Shown in pieces: positions 6,751 through 13,881 of a DNA stretch of 22,451 nucleotides. How positions within the stretch are numbered: position 1 is the stretch's first letter; the number at the start of each line of letters is the position of its first letter. The notes below the pieces were generated by a model. The model was not told the origin of the DNA, ran no database searches, and saw only the letters and a list, made by a program, of their open reading frames with translations. The translations under genes and the position numbers were made by a program. Source of the DNA: a virus; IMG/VR virus record IMGVR_UViG_3300022841_000069, positions 1 through 22,451 of that record. One strand, given 5' to 3'.

Positions 6751-7022
6751 TACAACACCTTCCTAATCCACAAGTTTTCTTTAGCTTCTACTGCTGCACC
6801 CAACAAAGCAAGCTTCTTATTCGGTTTTGAAGAGGGGTAGCGAGTCTTGTGGCAGCTGCGATAGATCTCATCGTGTTTGTTTTCACGTACACCTTTGATA
6901 CTGAGGATAGCTGTATGGCCAGAGAAATACACTTCCCCAGTGTCTTTGTTATAAATATCGTACTTGAAAGGATTGCATTCACGTTCTTTTGTGTAAATAC
7001 CGTTTGTGTTAGTAGTTTTCAT
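6750..7022 (-). CDS. Hypothetical protein, 90 aa
   Basis: No family recognised. The product is basic, begins MKTTNTNGIYTKERECN and contains YDIYNKDTGEVYFSG, which looks like a beta-hairpin, then a Lys/Arg-rich segment (HKTRYPSSKPNKK). GGGAAG lies about seven bases before the ATG at 7022. It is wedged between the HhH protein (two-base gap) and the deoxyribosyltransferase-like gene (overlap). Confidence 0.65.
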   Translation of the reverse strand: MKTTNTNGIYTKERECNPFKYDIYNKDTGEVYFSGHTAILSIKGVRENKHDEIYRSCHKTRYPSSKPNKKLALLGAAVEAKENLWIRKVL

Positions 7023-7024
7023 GT

Positions 7025-7588
7025 TTACTTCCCTTTGATAGCTGTTACGTGAAACTTAGAAACTTCTTCAACAGTGTTAAAGTGTTTGCCTTTGTCTTTT
7101 TCAAAGATGAACTGACACCAAGTATCCCACCAATACTCTGAACCTTCTTTTTGTACAAGATCAACATATTCTGCTGTACGTTTAGAATTAGAAAAGTAGG
7201 AGCTAGAAATGCCTAAACGATTGAGATTGTGTACGTCTAAACATGCACAATTGTAGCCTAACATTTGTAATAGAAAACCTGATTTGGCAAGACCAATACC
7301 TTTAGTTTTTGCTATAAGAGTAATCGCATCGCTTACTTCCATTTTGTTTGAAACTAGGCTGTTATACCAATGGTATTTGTTAGCTTGGATTGCATCATAA
7401 GCATCGTTCTTATGCCCCCAGATGTGCTTAGAAGCAGCCCCTTCTTCTTTAATACTCTTTGTAATTGTGTCTAAGTGATAGAATTTAGTTCTGATAGAAC
7501 CGATAACACAATAGGCCACTTCAGCAAGAGCAGATGGACCTTCTTTTTGTACATATTGTTGAATTTCTTTTACATCATTCTTATACAT
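7025..7588 (-). CDS. HhH-type DNA glycosylase-like protein, 187 aa
   Basis: Residues 93 to 121 resemble the helix-hairpin-helix plus catalytic Asp of HhH-GPD base-excision glycosylases: TKGIGLAKSGFLLQMLG forms the hairpin, and ACLDVHN (D118) falls where endonuclease III has VDTH. The Lys seen in bifunctional enzymes would fall near K102 of GLAKSG, but the alignment there is loose. No iron-sulphur cysteine cluster is present at the C-terminus. Family members excise damaged or modified bases. Here the protein could repair phage DNA or remove modified bases from host DNA, or it may only bind DNA. It overlaps the GIY-YIG gene by eight bases. Confidence 0.65.
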   Translation of the reverse strand: MYKNDVKEIQQYVQKEGPSALAEVAYCVIGSIRTKFYHLDTITKSIKEEGAASKHIWGHKNDAYDAIQANKYHWYNSLVSNKMEVSDAITLIAKTKGIGLAKSGFLLQMLGYNCACLDVHNLNRLGISSSYFSNSKRTAEYVDLVQKEGSEYWWDTWCQFIFEKDKGKHFNTVEEVSKFHVTAIKGK

Positions 7589-7964
7589 TTAGGGTTTTCC
7601 CGCCTTTTACTTCGTTCCAGTTATAACTATTGAAATCTGTACCTGTATTATCATTAGGTCGCAAAACATTTTCTAACAAATAAGCTTGCTCACGAGTAAG
7701 ATTTTTACCAATGATTGAGATTGTAACACTTTTTTGATAGTATAACATATTTTTGTGAACTGTTCTTGAGGTTCTTTTTCCTCTTTTCACTTCGTCTAGC
7801 TCAACCATATACCTCATGCCTAACCCTACTTCAGTTAGCCCAGTGACTCCAACATAACCTTGATGTGTGTTATGGTGTTGAGGTACGCTTATCCAATAAA
7901 GAATGTAAAGATTACTAGGCTCTTTGTGATTGTAAGCAGTTCTCATTAGACCTTCGATATTCAT
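7581..7964 (-). CDS. GIY-YIG-like nuclease domain protein, 127 aa
   Basis: LYWI at about residue 22 and GYVGVT at about 36 correspond to the two halves of the GIY-YIG motif. R51 follows in GLGMRY and E98 or E99 in LLENVLRP, matching the expected order Tyr-Tyr-Arg-Glu; the ending with N and GG residues (NWNEVKGGKT) is common in phage members. GIY-YIG domains cut DNA as homing or repair nucleases. The domain occupies almost the whole protein, so a separate DNA-binding region is missing. I chose the ATG at 7964 because TTGGAG lies just upstream; the TTG four codons earlier is part of that binding site. It follows the SSB terminator directly. Confidence 0.65.
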   Translation of the reverse strand: MNIEGLMRTAYNHKEPSNLYILYWISVPQHHNTHQGYVGVTGLTEVGLGMRYMVELDEVKRGKRTSRTVHKNMLYYQKSVTISIIGKNLTREQAYLLENVLRPNDNTGTDFNSYNWNEVKGGKTLNV

Positions 7965-7982
7965 AATACTCTCCAATTTGGT

Positions 7983-8011
7983 AAAAAGGTCACCCTAGCT
8001 AAAGGATGACC
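7983..8011 (-). terminator. Intrinsic terminator after the SSB gene
   Basis: In the minus-strand RNA an eight-pair stem (GGUCAUCC with GGGUGACC, one G-U) encloses the loop UUUAGCUA and is followed by five U. It lies about 30 bases after the SSB stop and 20 bases before the GIY-YIG start. It closely resembles the terminator at 15212-15241. Confidence 0.8.
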
Positions 8012-8039
8012 GTAATTTTAGAATTGCAGTTCAAGACGT

Positions 8040-8591
8040 TTAAAAGTTAATGTCGTCGTCAAGGTCGTCGTTCTTACCCGATACCATGTCGTCGTCGGCA
8101 TCGTGATTATCTTCAATCTTATTGACTTTATATTCAGTAGGGGCAAAACCACCGTCCATAGGTTTTGGAGTATATTCATTATGAAGTGTAACTTGGATAC
8201 CCATTAACATGGATGCCCGACCTTCTTTATTATTTACTTTGTAATCATACTGAAAAATTGACAGATTGCCACGAGAACCATTACCAATTGTTTTTGGGTC
8301 AATAGGCGAAAGATCACCAGCAACCACATTAACAGGTTTAGTATTAGTACCATCTGCCTTCTTAGATCGCTTTTTCAAGTTAACACGATAAAATACACCG
8401 TCATCGTTATCGTCTGTAGTTACACGAAGATCTTTTGCTTTCCAATCTTTAGCAACTGCCTTGTCTTTAGTTCGGATTTGAATTTCCCAAGTGGGGCGAT
8501 CTTTGTCAAAACGAGAGTTAGGGCGCTCAGGGTCCAGTTTAGCAAAGTAAATTTCTACGTCCATAAGTACGATTGTTGCGTTATCAGCCAT
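8040..8591 (-). CDS. T7 gp2.5-like single-stranded DNA-binding protein, 183 aa
   Basis: The protein has an OB-fold-type body (PTWEIQIRTKDKAVAKDWKA, then VNLKKRSKK, then GNLSIFQYDYKV, ASMLMGIQVT) and a strongly acidic C-terminal tail ending in Asp residues and a final Phe (DDLDDDINF). The same tail with a terminal Phe in T7 gp2.5 contacts polymerase and helicase, so the likely job is to coat single-stranded DNA and organise the replisome. I took the ATG at 8591 with AGGAAG seven bases before it; an in-frame upstream extension lacks such a site. It lies downstream of the RNA polymerase and ends before an intrinsic terminator, which suggests it is strongly expressed as the last gene of that unit. 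Confidence 0.88.
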   Translation of the reverse strand: MADNATIVLMDVEIYFAKLDPERPNSRFDKDRPTWEIQIRTKDKAVAKDWKAKDLRVTTDDNDDGVFYRVNLKKRSKKADGTNTKPVNVVAGDLSPIDPKTIGNGSRGNLSIFQYDYKVNNKEGRASMLMGIQVTLHNEYTPKPMDGGFAPTEYKVNKIEDNHDADDDMVSGKNDDLDDDINF

Positions 8592-8670
8592 GTTATTTCT
8601 TCCTAATAGGTTTTGTGTTTGGATTATGTGATCGGAATTGAACACTTATAATCATTATTTGCGGGTATTT

Positions 8671-8928
8671 TTAGTCCTTATAATCAAGGTACTTTTGGTA
8701 TTGCTCGTCAGTAATTTCTACTAAATAGTCTCCGTAATCTTTTTCGTAAAGCTCTGCATAAAATTCAGTTTCATTTGTTGAAACCATAGCGCACACTCCT
8801 TCGAAACCTTGGTCTCCTAGAAGTACCCCTATCACTTTAGCTTTGTTAACTTCACCTTCATAGTGTACTTTTACCTCAATATCTTCTTCAAGCAAAGGCG
8901 AAATCTGATTCAATGACTTTAGAAACAT
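8671..8928 (-). CDS. Acidic hypothetical protein overlapping the RNA polymerase gene, 85 aa
   Basis: The ATG at 8928 lies inside the last 41 bases of the RNA polymerase gene in another frame, with AAAGGA upstream as ribosome binding site. The product is acidic, mostly beta-strand in character early (EVKVHYEGEVNKAKVIGVLL) and ends in a Tyr/Asp/Lys-rich helix (TDEQYQKYLDYKD). No family recognised. Because translation starts within the polymerase gene, its expression should follow that of the polymerase, and a regulator of polymerase is one possibility without direct support. Confidence 0.7.
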   Translation of the reverse strand: MFLKSLNQISPLLEEDIEVKVHYEGEVNKAKVIGVLLGDQGFEGVCAMVSTNETEFYAELYEKDYGDYLVEITDEQYQKYLDYKD

Positions 8929-11224
8929 CTAGGTTTCCTTTCTCTGGGATTAAATGAAGAGCGTCCATCTGACTAAAGATATGCTCTAAGGGTTCTTGTT
9001 CGTAAAGCTCAACGAACTTGTATCTAACATTCATAAACAAGTGGTTCATGTTACCAGCATGGCAACCGAAAGAGTCGTGTACAACTGTAACTTGATAATC
9101 AGAATCGTGTACAACCATAGTTACGTGAACAGCATCAACACTGTGTACAACATTTGGAGCAGTTGATTGCTTTTGTTTAACTTTGTTTAGTTCTTCTGTT
9201 TTCCTTAAACTTACACTAATACGGTACATAGTTTCACCGCGATACAGCTCTACCTGTTTTGTCTTAGTCTCTACATAGAGTTGTACCATAGGGAAGCCTG
9301 TGATAACCTGATCATAAGATACATGCTTCCCTTTTTGATTTTCAGATACACCGAGCTTCTCAAACATTTCTAACATGTCTGATGGTCCTTTTAGTTCTTT
9401 CTTACAAGTGCTGTAGATTAAGTGGCCTAAGAAAACCGACCAAGAGTAGTCCTTATCACGCAAGTAATCAGAAAGACCACGAGTGTCGTCTTCTACCATA
9501 TCTACCATACCGTGTTGAGTACCGCCATAACCGAGTGTCATAACGGGTCTTTTTACACCTTTACGCCAGATTTTACGGTCTTTTACGTTATGCCAAAAAA
9601 CAGCACCCATTTGTTTCTTTAAGTCGTAAGTTTGGTTTTTGTATTCTCTTAAGCGAGCTACTGCGTTACGGTAAAGTTCAGAATTACTATTATTACTAAG
9701 TTTAGAAATTTCTAACTTTAAACTTACTAACGTTTTGAAAACCTTATCAAACTGGTCTGATACTTTCTTTGGTGTCTCTTTTGCTTTTTCAGCAACTACT
9801 TCAATTACCTTATCTGCAATAAACATGTAGACATCCCCCGGAAGTTCTTGAGGTACTAAGTTTACAAGCGGAGCTACATTTTCATCCTTAGACATGGCAG
9901 CTAGGTGCTGAACGCCGTTATTGCTACCGTCGATGTAGATCGGCAGGTTAGAGGGGAAGTCCTCTATGTCTAAGCCTTTGTCGTTTACCCAGACGTTTAT
10001 TAGAGAAAGTTCGTAACAGCAAGCCAAGAAGCACAAAGGTTTGTCCGCGTCCATCCAACCATCATTCTCAAGAGGATCTTCTACATAACTTAAATACGTG
10101 GACCAGTTTTCTATTACAAACTCTGAGCGATCAGCTAGAGTAACTTTGTCGTTACCTAGCATGTTAGCGGTGTGAACTGTGAGCCAGAACATACCATCTT
10201 CACCTAGCGTTACACTTTCATCTAACAAGAGTAAACCTTTTGCGTTGTCAGAAGATTGTTCGTGCAAGAAGGCAGTGTTAGGATAAATTCTACCGCGAAA
10301 GTCGCAGTTGTACAAGTGGTAGAAAGGATCAAACTGATTTCTTTCTGCTAACCTTTCAATAGCAGCAAGTTCAATTAACAAAGAAGCCTTCTTTTCTGGA
10401 TCAACTTCTTTCATAGCCTTAAAAGGTGTTTTACCTTGGTGTGTCTTTGCCTTCTTAAACACATCGAAAATAAAAGGATTGATCCTCCAACCTACATCAC
10501 CTAGCTTATTTAAGGCTTTTACGACGTAATCCATTTGACCTTGTTTTACTTTCTTGATTGCGTCTTGATGAGGTTTTTTCTTGATAATCGGAAAACCAGT
10601 GTTGTGAAAGAACTTTCCACTTTCCCAGTGATCTGGTTTACTACGCATTGGAAATAACTCAACACTATCAATGTCGATTGTTTCCATAATAGAATGAAGT
10701 GCTTCAATGTTTTTTACATTTACATGGTAAGAAGTGTGCTTTTTCTTTCGACCTCCTTTGTTACTACCTACTTTTAAACGTAATGACAGTATCTCTAAAT
10801 CGAGATAAGCTTGAAACAAAAACCATGCAAGATGCACTTCTTTGATTTCTACTTTGTTTGATTCTTCTTCTAGTTTTAACTTGCAGTTAGGCAGACCTAG
10901 TTTATTGTGAGTTCCAATAAAGAACCTTAGTTCTTTTAGTTCTGTGTTATCATCATTAACACTTTCTCGCTCAAGCACCTTTACTTTTTTACGTAAGTTC
11001 CTAAACATAGCACCCCCAACGCTTGATAAGGTGTTAGCTAACTCACTTTGCCTTTCTAAGTTTGTAAGAACATGTCCGTAGGTTAGAGTGATGAGTTCTT
11101 CTGGATCAAACTGATAAAGGATCCAAGCTTTGTTTCTCGTATCTACCTCACTTGATTTGTTTGTTTTCATTAATTGGAGTTGTTGTTGTGTGAGGTTTTC
11201 ACAGAGCAGCCCCATAGTGTTCAT
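8888..11224 (-). CDS. T7-like single-subunit DNA-directed RNA polymerase, 778 aa
   Basis: The catalytic palm and fingers match T7 RNA polymerase. CDFRGRIYPN lies at about 308, motif A is YIDGSNNGVQHLAAM (D432, T7 D537), motif B is RKGVKRPVMTLGYGG (K558 and Y566, T7 K631 and Y639), STAPNVVHSVDAVH holds H694, motif C is VVHDSFG (D717, T7 D812), and the C-terminus ends ESDFAFA exactly as in T7. Length is 778 against 883 in T7, mostly through a shorter N-terminal promoter-binding domain. The DNA specificity loop region (about 650 to 690) differs from T7, so it should recognise its own promoter. AAGGA seven bases before the ATG at 11224 fixes the start. An extended -10 promoter lies 116 bases upstream, consistent with early synthesis by host RNA polymerase. 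Confidence 0.97.
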   Translation of the reverse strand: MNTMGLLCENLTQQQLQLMKTNKSSEVDTRNKAWILYQFDPEELITLTYGHVLTNLERQSELANTLSSVGGAMFRNLRKKVKVLERESVNDDNTELKELRFFIGTHNKLGLPNCKLKLEEESNKVEIKEVHLAWFLFQAYLDLEILSLRLKVGSNKGGRKKKHTSYHVNVKNIEALHSIMETIDIDSVELFPMRSKPDHWESGKFFHNTGFPIIKKKPHQDAIKKVKQGQMDYVVKALNKLGDVGWRINPFIFDVFKKAKTHQGKTPFKAMKEVDPEKKASLLIELAAIERLAERNQFDPFYHLYNCDFRGRIYPNTAFLHEQSSDNAKGLLLLDESVTLGEDGMFWLTVHTANMLGNDKVTLADRSEFVIENWSTYLSYVEDPLENDGWMDADKPLCFLACCYELSLINVWVNDKGLDIEDFPSNLPIYIDGSNNGVQHLAAMSKDENVAPLVNLVPQELPGDVYMFIADKVIEVVAEKAKETPKKVSDQFDKVFKTLVSLKLEISKLSNNSNSELYRNAVARLREYKNQTYDLKKQMGAVFWHNVKDRKIWRKGVKRPVMTLGYGGTQHGMVDMVEDDTRGLSDYLRDKDYSWSVFLGHLIYSTCKKELKGPSDMLEMFEKLGVSENQKGKHVSYDQVITGFPMVQLYVETKTKQVELYRGETMYRISVSLRKTEELNKVKQKQSTAPNVVHSVDAVHVTMVVHDSDYQVTVVHDSFGCHAGNMNHLFMNVRYKFVELYEQEPLEHIFSQMDALHLIPEKGNLDVSKVIESDFAFA

Positions 11225-11242
11225 AAGTTATTCCTTTTAGTT

Positions 11243-11274
11243 AGTGGACGAAGTGTATTCTTAAACACTCCACT
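11243..11274 (-). other. Bulged hairpin in the RNA polymerase mRNA leader
   Basis: AGTGGA pairs with TCCACT, and inside it GTGT pairs with ACAC, leaving an eight-base loop and a four-base TTCG bulge. It lies about 19 bases before the start codon and just upstream of the ribosome binding site. It could protect the transcript or adjust initiation. No U run follows, so it is not a terminator. Confidence 0.45.
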
Positions 11275-11339
11275 TTATTTAAGGACTTTATAACTCTTAG
11301 TCTTCCTGAATTAATCCTGTTTTAAGACAGATTAATACA

Positions 11340-11348
11340 ATTATAACA
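11340..11348 (-). promoter_or_regulatory. Extended -10 sigma-70-type promoter for the RNA polymerase gene
   Basis: The minus strand reads TGTTATAAT, a perfect TGn-TATAAT extended -10 element; no good -35 hexamer is seen, as is usual for this class. It lies 116 bases upstream of the RNA polymerase start, downstream of a terminator-like hairpin, and so is well placed to let host RNA polymerase make the phage enzyme early. Confidence 0.55.
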
Positions 11349-11398
11349 AAAAGAGTCATTTAAAATAGTTCTCCGAGAAAAAAAAATTGTTTATAACT

Positions 11399-11433
11399 CC
11401 CCCGCCACCACTCCGAAGAGCAGCAGCGAGGGG
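11399..11433 (-). terminator. Stable UUCG-loop hairpin between HTH gene and RNA polymerase gene
   Basis: The minus-strand RNA forms 15 base pairs closed by a C(UUCG)G tetraloop: CCCC, one bulged U, then eleven more pairs, five of them G-U. The G-U pairs become A-C mismatches on the other strand, so only the minus-strand transcript folds well. It starts 14 bases after the HTH stop. A run of nine T follows about 12 bases later (11378-11386), so it is either a terminator or attenuator of a phage-type kind, or a processing or stabilising structure. Confidence 0.6.
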
Positions 11434-11446
11434 TTTTGTTTTATGA

Positions 11447-11689
11447 TTACCCGTCTAGGCGAGGTGTGTTATCCGAGAAGGTTTTAACCCAGTTACGAAC
11501 CGATAGTTTACAGCAGTTAAACTCTACTGCTACTTCTTGGATAGGCTTACCAGCAAGAATCATACCGACTGCTTGAAGACGATCTGAGTGAATACGTTTT
11601 CCATAAGGGCGGTTTTGAACAAGAGAGTAGTTAGCACCTTTGGAAAGTTCTTTTGCTGTTGGGAAGTTCCGGCGTACAAAATTAGTCAT
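11447..11689 (-). CDS. Small helix-turn-helix protein, 80 aa
   Basis: The C-terminal half reads RLQAVGMILAGKPIQEVAVEF followed by NCCKLSVRNWVKTF, a typical helix-turn-helix of the transposase/terminase-like or transcription factor type, with a basic N-terminal arm (MTNFVRRNFPTAKELSK and RPYGKRIHS). It would bind DNA. I chose the ATG at 11689 because AAGGA lies nine bases before it and the gene then overlaps the previous stop by eight bases. Lying immediately upstream of the RNA polymerase unit and followed by the UUCG hairpin, it is a candidate early regulator of that region. Confidence 0.65.
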   Translation of the reverse strand: MTNFVRRNFPTAKELSKGANYSLVQNRPYGKRIHSDRLQAVGMILAGKPIQEVAVEFNCCKLSVRNWVKTFSDNTPRLDG

Positions 11690-11879
11690 AAAAGCTTTCC
11701 TTATTGTTTGTTTTGGCGTTATCGCCGATAGCTTTAAGTTCTGCAAAAATATCTTCAATTGACTTTTCAACACTATTGTCAACGTAAGTATGAGACCACT
11801 GTTTATCAATGTCTTTTACAAGGTTAGAAAACTTGATTTCTTCTAGGTATTCAGAAGTACCTCTTTTAGCAATTGTCAT
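11682..11879 (-). CDS. Hypothetical protein, 65 aa
   Basis: No family recognised. The product is acidic and helical in character (EYLEEIKFSNLVKDIDKQW, then EKSIEDIFAELKAIGDN). AAAGG precedes the ATG at 11879. It overlaps the helix-turn-helix gene by eight bases, so the pair is translationally coupled and may act together. Confidence 0.6.
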   Translation of the reverse strand: MTIAKRGTSEYLEEIKFSNLVKDIDKQWSHTYVDNSVEKSIEDIFAELKAIGDNAKTNNKESFYD

Positions 11880-11908
11880 AGCACACCTTTCTAAGTTTAG
11901 TTCAGTCT

Positions 11909-12127
11909 TTACAGTCGCAACTTCATTTTACTTAACTGTTCTTTGAATTCTTCGTCTACTTTTTCTTCAGTTTTTCCGATTACAAGAAGAATCAACATTA
12001 CAATTAGTGGACTAACTAACAAAGCTGCGATAGTCCAACCTGCTGCGTTACGCCCACGGGATTCGGACATGATATATACAACCCAACACGTGAATGCCAA
12101 GACTGCAATAATAATAAGAGTTTCCAT
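11909..12127 (-). CDS. Small membrane protein, two transmembrane segments, 72 aa
   Basis: Two hydrophobic helices are visible: residues 1 to 20 (LIIIAVLAFTCWVVYIM) and about 31 to 50 (TIAALLVSPLIVMLILLVIG), joined by a short loop SESRGRNAAG; the C-terminal tail is charged (EEKVDEEFKEQLSKMKLRL). Similar small inner membrane proteins occur in many bacteria and phages without known role. It directly follows promoter-like motif C. Its leader and first codons (AAAACTATGGAAAC) match those of the gene at 13878-14171. Confidence 0.65.
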   Translation of the reverse strand: METLIIIAVLAFTCWVVYIMSESRGRNAAGWTIAALLVSPLIVMLILLVIGKTEEKVDEEFKEQLSKMKLRL

Positions 12128-12147
12128 AGTTTTATTCCTTTGTTTAT

Positions 12148-12161
12148 TTCATTATAGAGGG
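12148..12161 (-). promoter_or_regulatory. Promoter-like motif, copy C
   Basis: The minus strand reads CCCTCTATAATGAA, identical to copies at 14766-14779 and 15143-15156. It lies between the stop of the 188-residue gene and the start of the small membrane protein gene, 21 bases before that start codon. TATAAT could be a host -10 box, but no -35 is present at the proper distance, so recognition by the phage RNA polymerase is an alternative. Confidence 0.55.
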
Positions 12162-12181
12162 TGATAATTTCTCAGTTATCT

Positions 12182-12748
12182 TTAAGACTTTTTTAAGGTT
12201 TCCCAATCTGGTACGCCGTCTTCTGTCTTTACTGTTGCGAGTTGCATTGGAAGGTCGTCAGAGTAAATACGTAAATCAACAACTTCATAAACAGGGACTT
12301 TCTTACGATATGCAACGCCAAACCCATTGAAACAAGCAATATCATTTGTATAACTACAAACAGCATCTTTATCTGTGAAGAGAATCCAAGGGTTATCTTC
12401 TGTTTCAGCGCGCGATATCAGTGTGTAAGTACCACAACAGCGTTCAATCTTAAAATCTCCGACTGAGTCATCTTTAATGGTGTAGTAATTAGTAAACCCC
12501 TTAACAACATCTCCAGTCTTTAGGTTCATAGTTTTTGGGAGACCCCTGAAACCAGTCGGAACGTCTTCTTTGACTAGCTCTAGATCAAGGTTGCAAGACC
12601 AGTTTCCAAAGTCTTTACCTCCTGATACTTGTACTGCTGACTGGTTTCCATCAAGATATGTAATAATACCGACGTCCCCTACCTTGTTACAGCTAAGAGC
12701 TGCATTACCAATGATCTTTACTTTGTCGCCTACTTTGAAATTAGTCAT
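12182..12748 (-). CDS. SH3/KOW-like domain protein, 188 aa
   Basis: The first 60 residues look like a small beta-barrel: FKVGDKVKIIGNA, then VGDVGIITYLDGNQSAVQV and GNWSCNLDLELV. Such KOW or SH3-like barrels bind nucleic acid or protein. The remaining 120 residues have no domain I know; they contain four cysteines, two adjacent (ERCCGTY). AGGATAACTAA precedes the ATG at 12748. Function unknown; it is in the small-gene cluster upstream of the RNA polymerase. Confidence 0.6.
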   Translation of the reverse strand: MTNFKVGDKVKIIGNAALSCNKVGDVGIITYLDGNQSAVQVSGGKDFGNWSCNLDLELVKEDVPTGFRGLPKTMNLKTGDVVKGFTNYYTIKDDSVGDFKIERCCGTYTLISRAETEDNPWILFTDKDAVCSYTNDIACFNGFGVAYRKKVPVYEVVDLRIYSDDLPMQLATVKTEDGVPDWETLKKS

Positions 12749-12763
12749 TTAGTTATCCTTGGA

Positions 12764-13153
12764 TTATTTGTAAAAGATGTGAGTTCCGACAATAGCTACA
12801 ATATCATAGCTAGAAGTCCAGTATGGGCTAACGTAGTCTGCGTGATACATAATAGCGCCGGAAGAAGGCATGTCAATGTTTCCTGATACGTATCCTTCAA
12901 CAACAGCTTGAGAGTGTTCCCAAGCTAACTGATCGAGATAAGACATACGTGTTGGGTCGTCATGTTTACCGTCATTTGTCCAAGAGAATTGAGAGTCTTG
13001 GAAAACAACAGCACACACTTTGTCTGGGTATTTGTTAGAGACTACTCGGTTCATTGTTACTTCTATGACTGCGAGTTGGCCCATTAAAGGTTCGTTTCTT
13101 GCTTCAAAGAACACATTTAAAGAAAGACATAGTGCTGCTGCTGCGGTAATCAT
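12764..13153 (-). CDS. SleB-type cell wall hydrolase (probable endolysin), 129 aa
   Basis: The domain matches hydrolase family 2 (SleB): LNVFFEARNEPLMGQLAVIE, then MNRVVSNKYPDKVCAVVFQ, QFSW, and a closing MYHADYVSPYW with IVGTHIFY. The Glu in FFEAR is the likely catalytic acid. Family members cut peptidoglycan, so this is the best candidate for the lysis enzyme. The hydrophobic first residues (MITAAAALCLSLN) belong to the first helix of the domain, and I do not see a clear signal peptide, so a holin would be needed. GGAG precedes the ATG at 13153. Its place among small early-type genes is unusual for a late function. Confidence 0.8.
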   Translation of the reverse strand: MITAAAALCLSLNVFFEARNEPLMGQLAVIEVTMNRVVSNKYPDKVCAVVFQDSQFSWTNDGKHDDPTRMSYLDQLAWEHSQAVVEGYVSGNIDMPSSGAIMYHADYVSPYWTSSYDIVAIVGTHIFYK

Positions 13154-13169
13154 AAGTTATACTCCTGTT

Positions 13170-13529
13170 TTATGTTGGCATTTTTAAGTCGTTATTTTTA
13201 GCGTACCTTTCACAACGTTCTATAAAAAGAGGTAGATCTGAGTCTAGTTCTAGCCCATCATGTAAGCATTGCAATGACACTAGAAACTCGAGATTACTCC
13301 CTAAGTAACTAGGTAAAACCTCTCTTCCATAGAGATTTGCGACATCAGAACCACCGTTTACTGTATGGTCATCCATTTCCTTTAAGTAGTCTTTATCTTC
13401 AATTAAGTGACCGATACCACACTTACGACCATTAGGTCCACGATAGAGACAACTCTCTTCAAACCTAGAAGGGCCACCTTGAGCAATTACACCAGATACC
13501 GATTTCGAGAACATTTCTTGACGTGTCAT
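13170..13529 (-). CDS. Conserved phage hypothetical protein, 119 aa
   Basis: The pattern MTRQEMFSKSVSGVIAQG, then CLYRGPNGRKCGIGHLIEDK, then a Leu-rich end with LQCLHDGL, is one I recall from many phage and bacterial proteins without known function. The two cysteines around RGPNGRKC and a His in GHLI could bind a metal. CAGGAGTATAACT precedes the ATG at 13529, nearly the same leader as that of the lysin gene. Confidence 0.7.
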   Translation of the reverse strand: MTRQEMFSKSVSGVIAQGGPSRFEESCLYRGPNGRKCGIGHLIEDKDYLKEMDDHTVNGGSDVANLYGREVLPSYLGSNLEFLVSLQCLHDGLELDSDLPLFIERCERYAKNNDLKMPT

Positions 13530-13531
13530 AG

Positions 13532-13726
13532 TTATACTCCTGTGTAAATGTTAGGGTTAATCTGAAAACTATCAGATACTTTGATAATCTCAATTTTGCT
13601 TAAGAAGTCCTCACTCCATTTCATTTGATGTTGATGCACGAAAAATGCTGCATCTGTAATCTTTTCAAAAGGTCCGAAATCACAAACAGTGTTTTCTACG
13701 GAAGTTTCTTTTACGTACCATTTCAT
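13532..13726 (-). CDS. Hypothetical protein, 64 aa
   Basis: No family recognised. It begins MKWYVKETSVENTVCDFGPF and continues with EKITDAAFFVHQH, which reads as a beta-strand and helix unit. AAGGA precedes the ATG at 13726, and that ATG overlaps the TGA of the 52-residue gene upstream, so the two are coupled. Confidence 0.65.
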   Translation of the reverse strand: MKWYVKETSVENTVCDFGPFEKITDAAFFVHQHQMKWSEDFLSKIEIIKVSDSFQINPNIYTGV

Positions 13727-13881
13727 AATGATTTCCTTGTTTTTTCTGATCCATCTTTTGAGATCAACGTGTTAAAACCCATCATACAACAGGCCGCGTA
13801 GTATTCTTCAGTTTCCTTTAAAACATCACAACAGTGAGGTTGTGGGAATACTACTAGTACTTGCATAGTGTTATTTTTCAT
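13723..13881 (-). CDS. Cysteine-rich small protein, 52 aa
   Basis: An open frame with start at 13881 (ATG overlapping the TGA of the membrane protein gene; AAGG upstream) and stop overlapping the next ATG. It fits exactly between its neighbours, which supports it as a gene. The product begins MKNNTMQVLVVFPQPHCCDV and has two Cys-Cys pairs (C17-C18 and C31-C32) and a His before the first pair, so metal binding is possible. No family recognised. Confidence 0.65.
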   Translation of the reverse strand: MKNNTMQVLVVFPQPHCCDVLKETEEYYAACCMMGFNTLISKDGSEKTRKSL

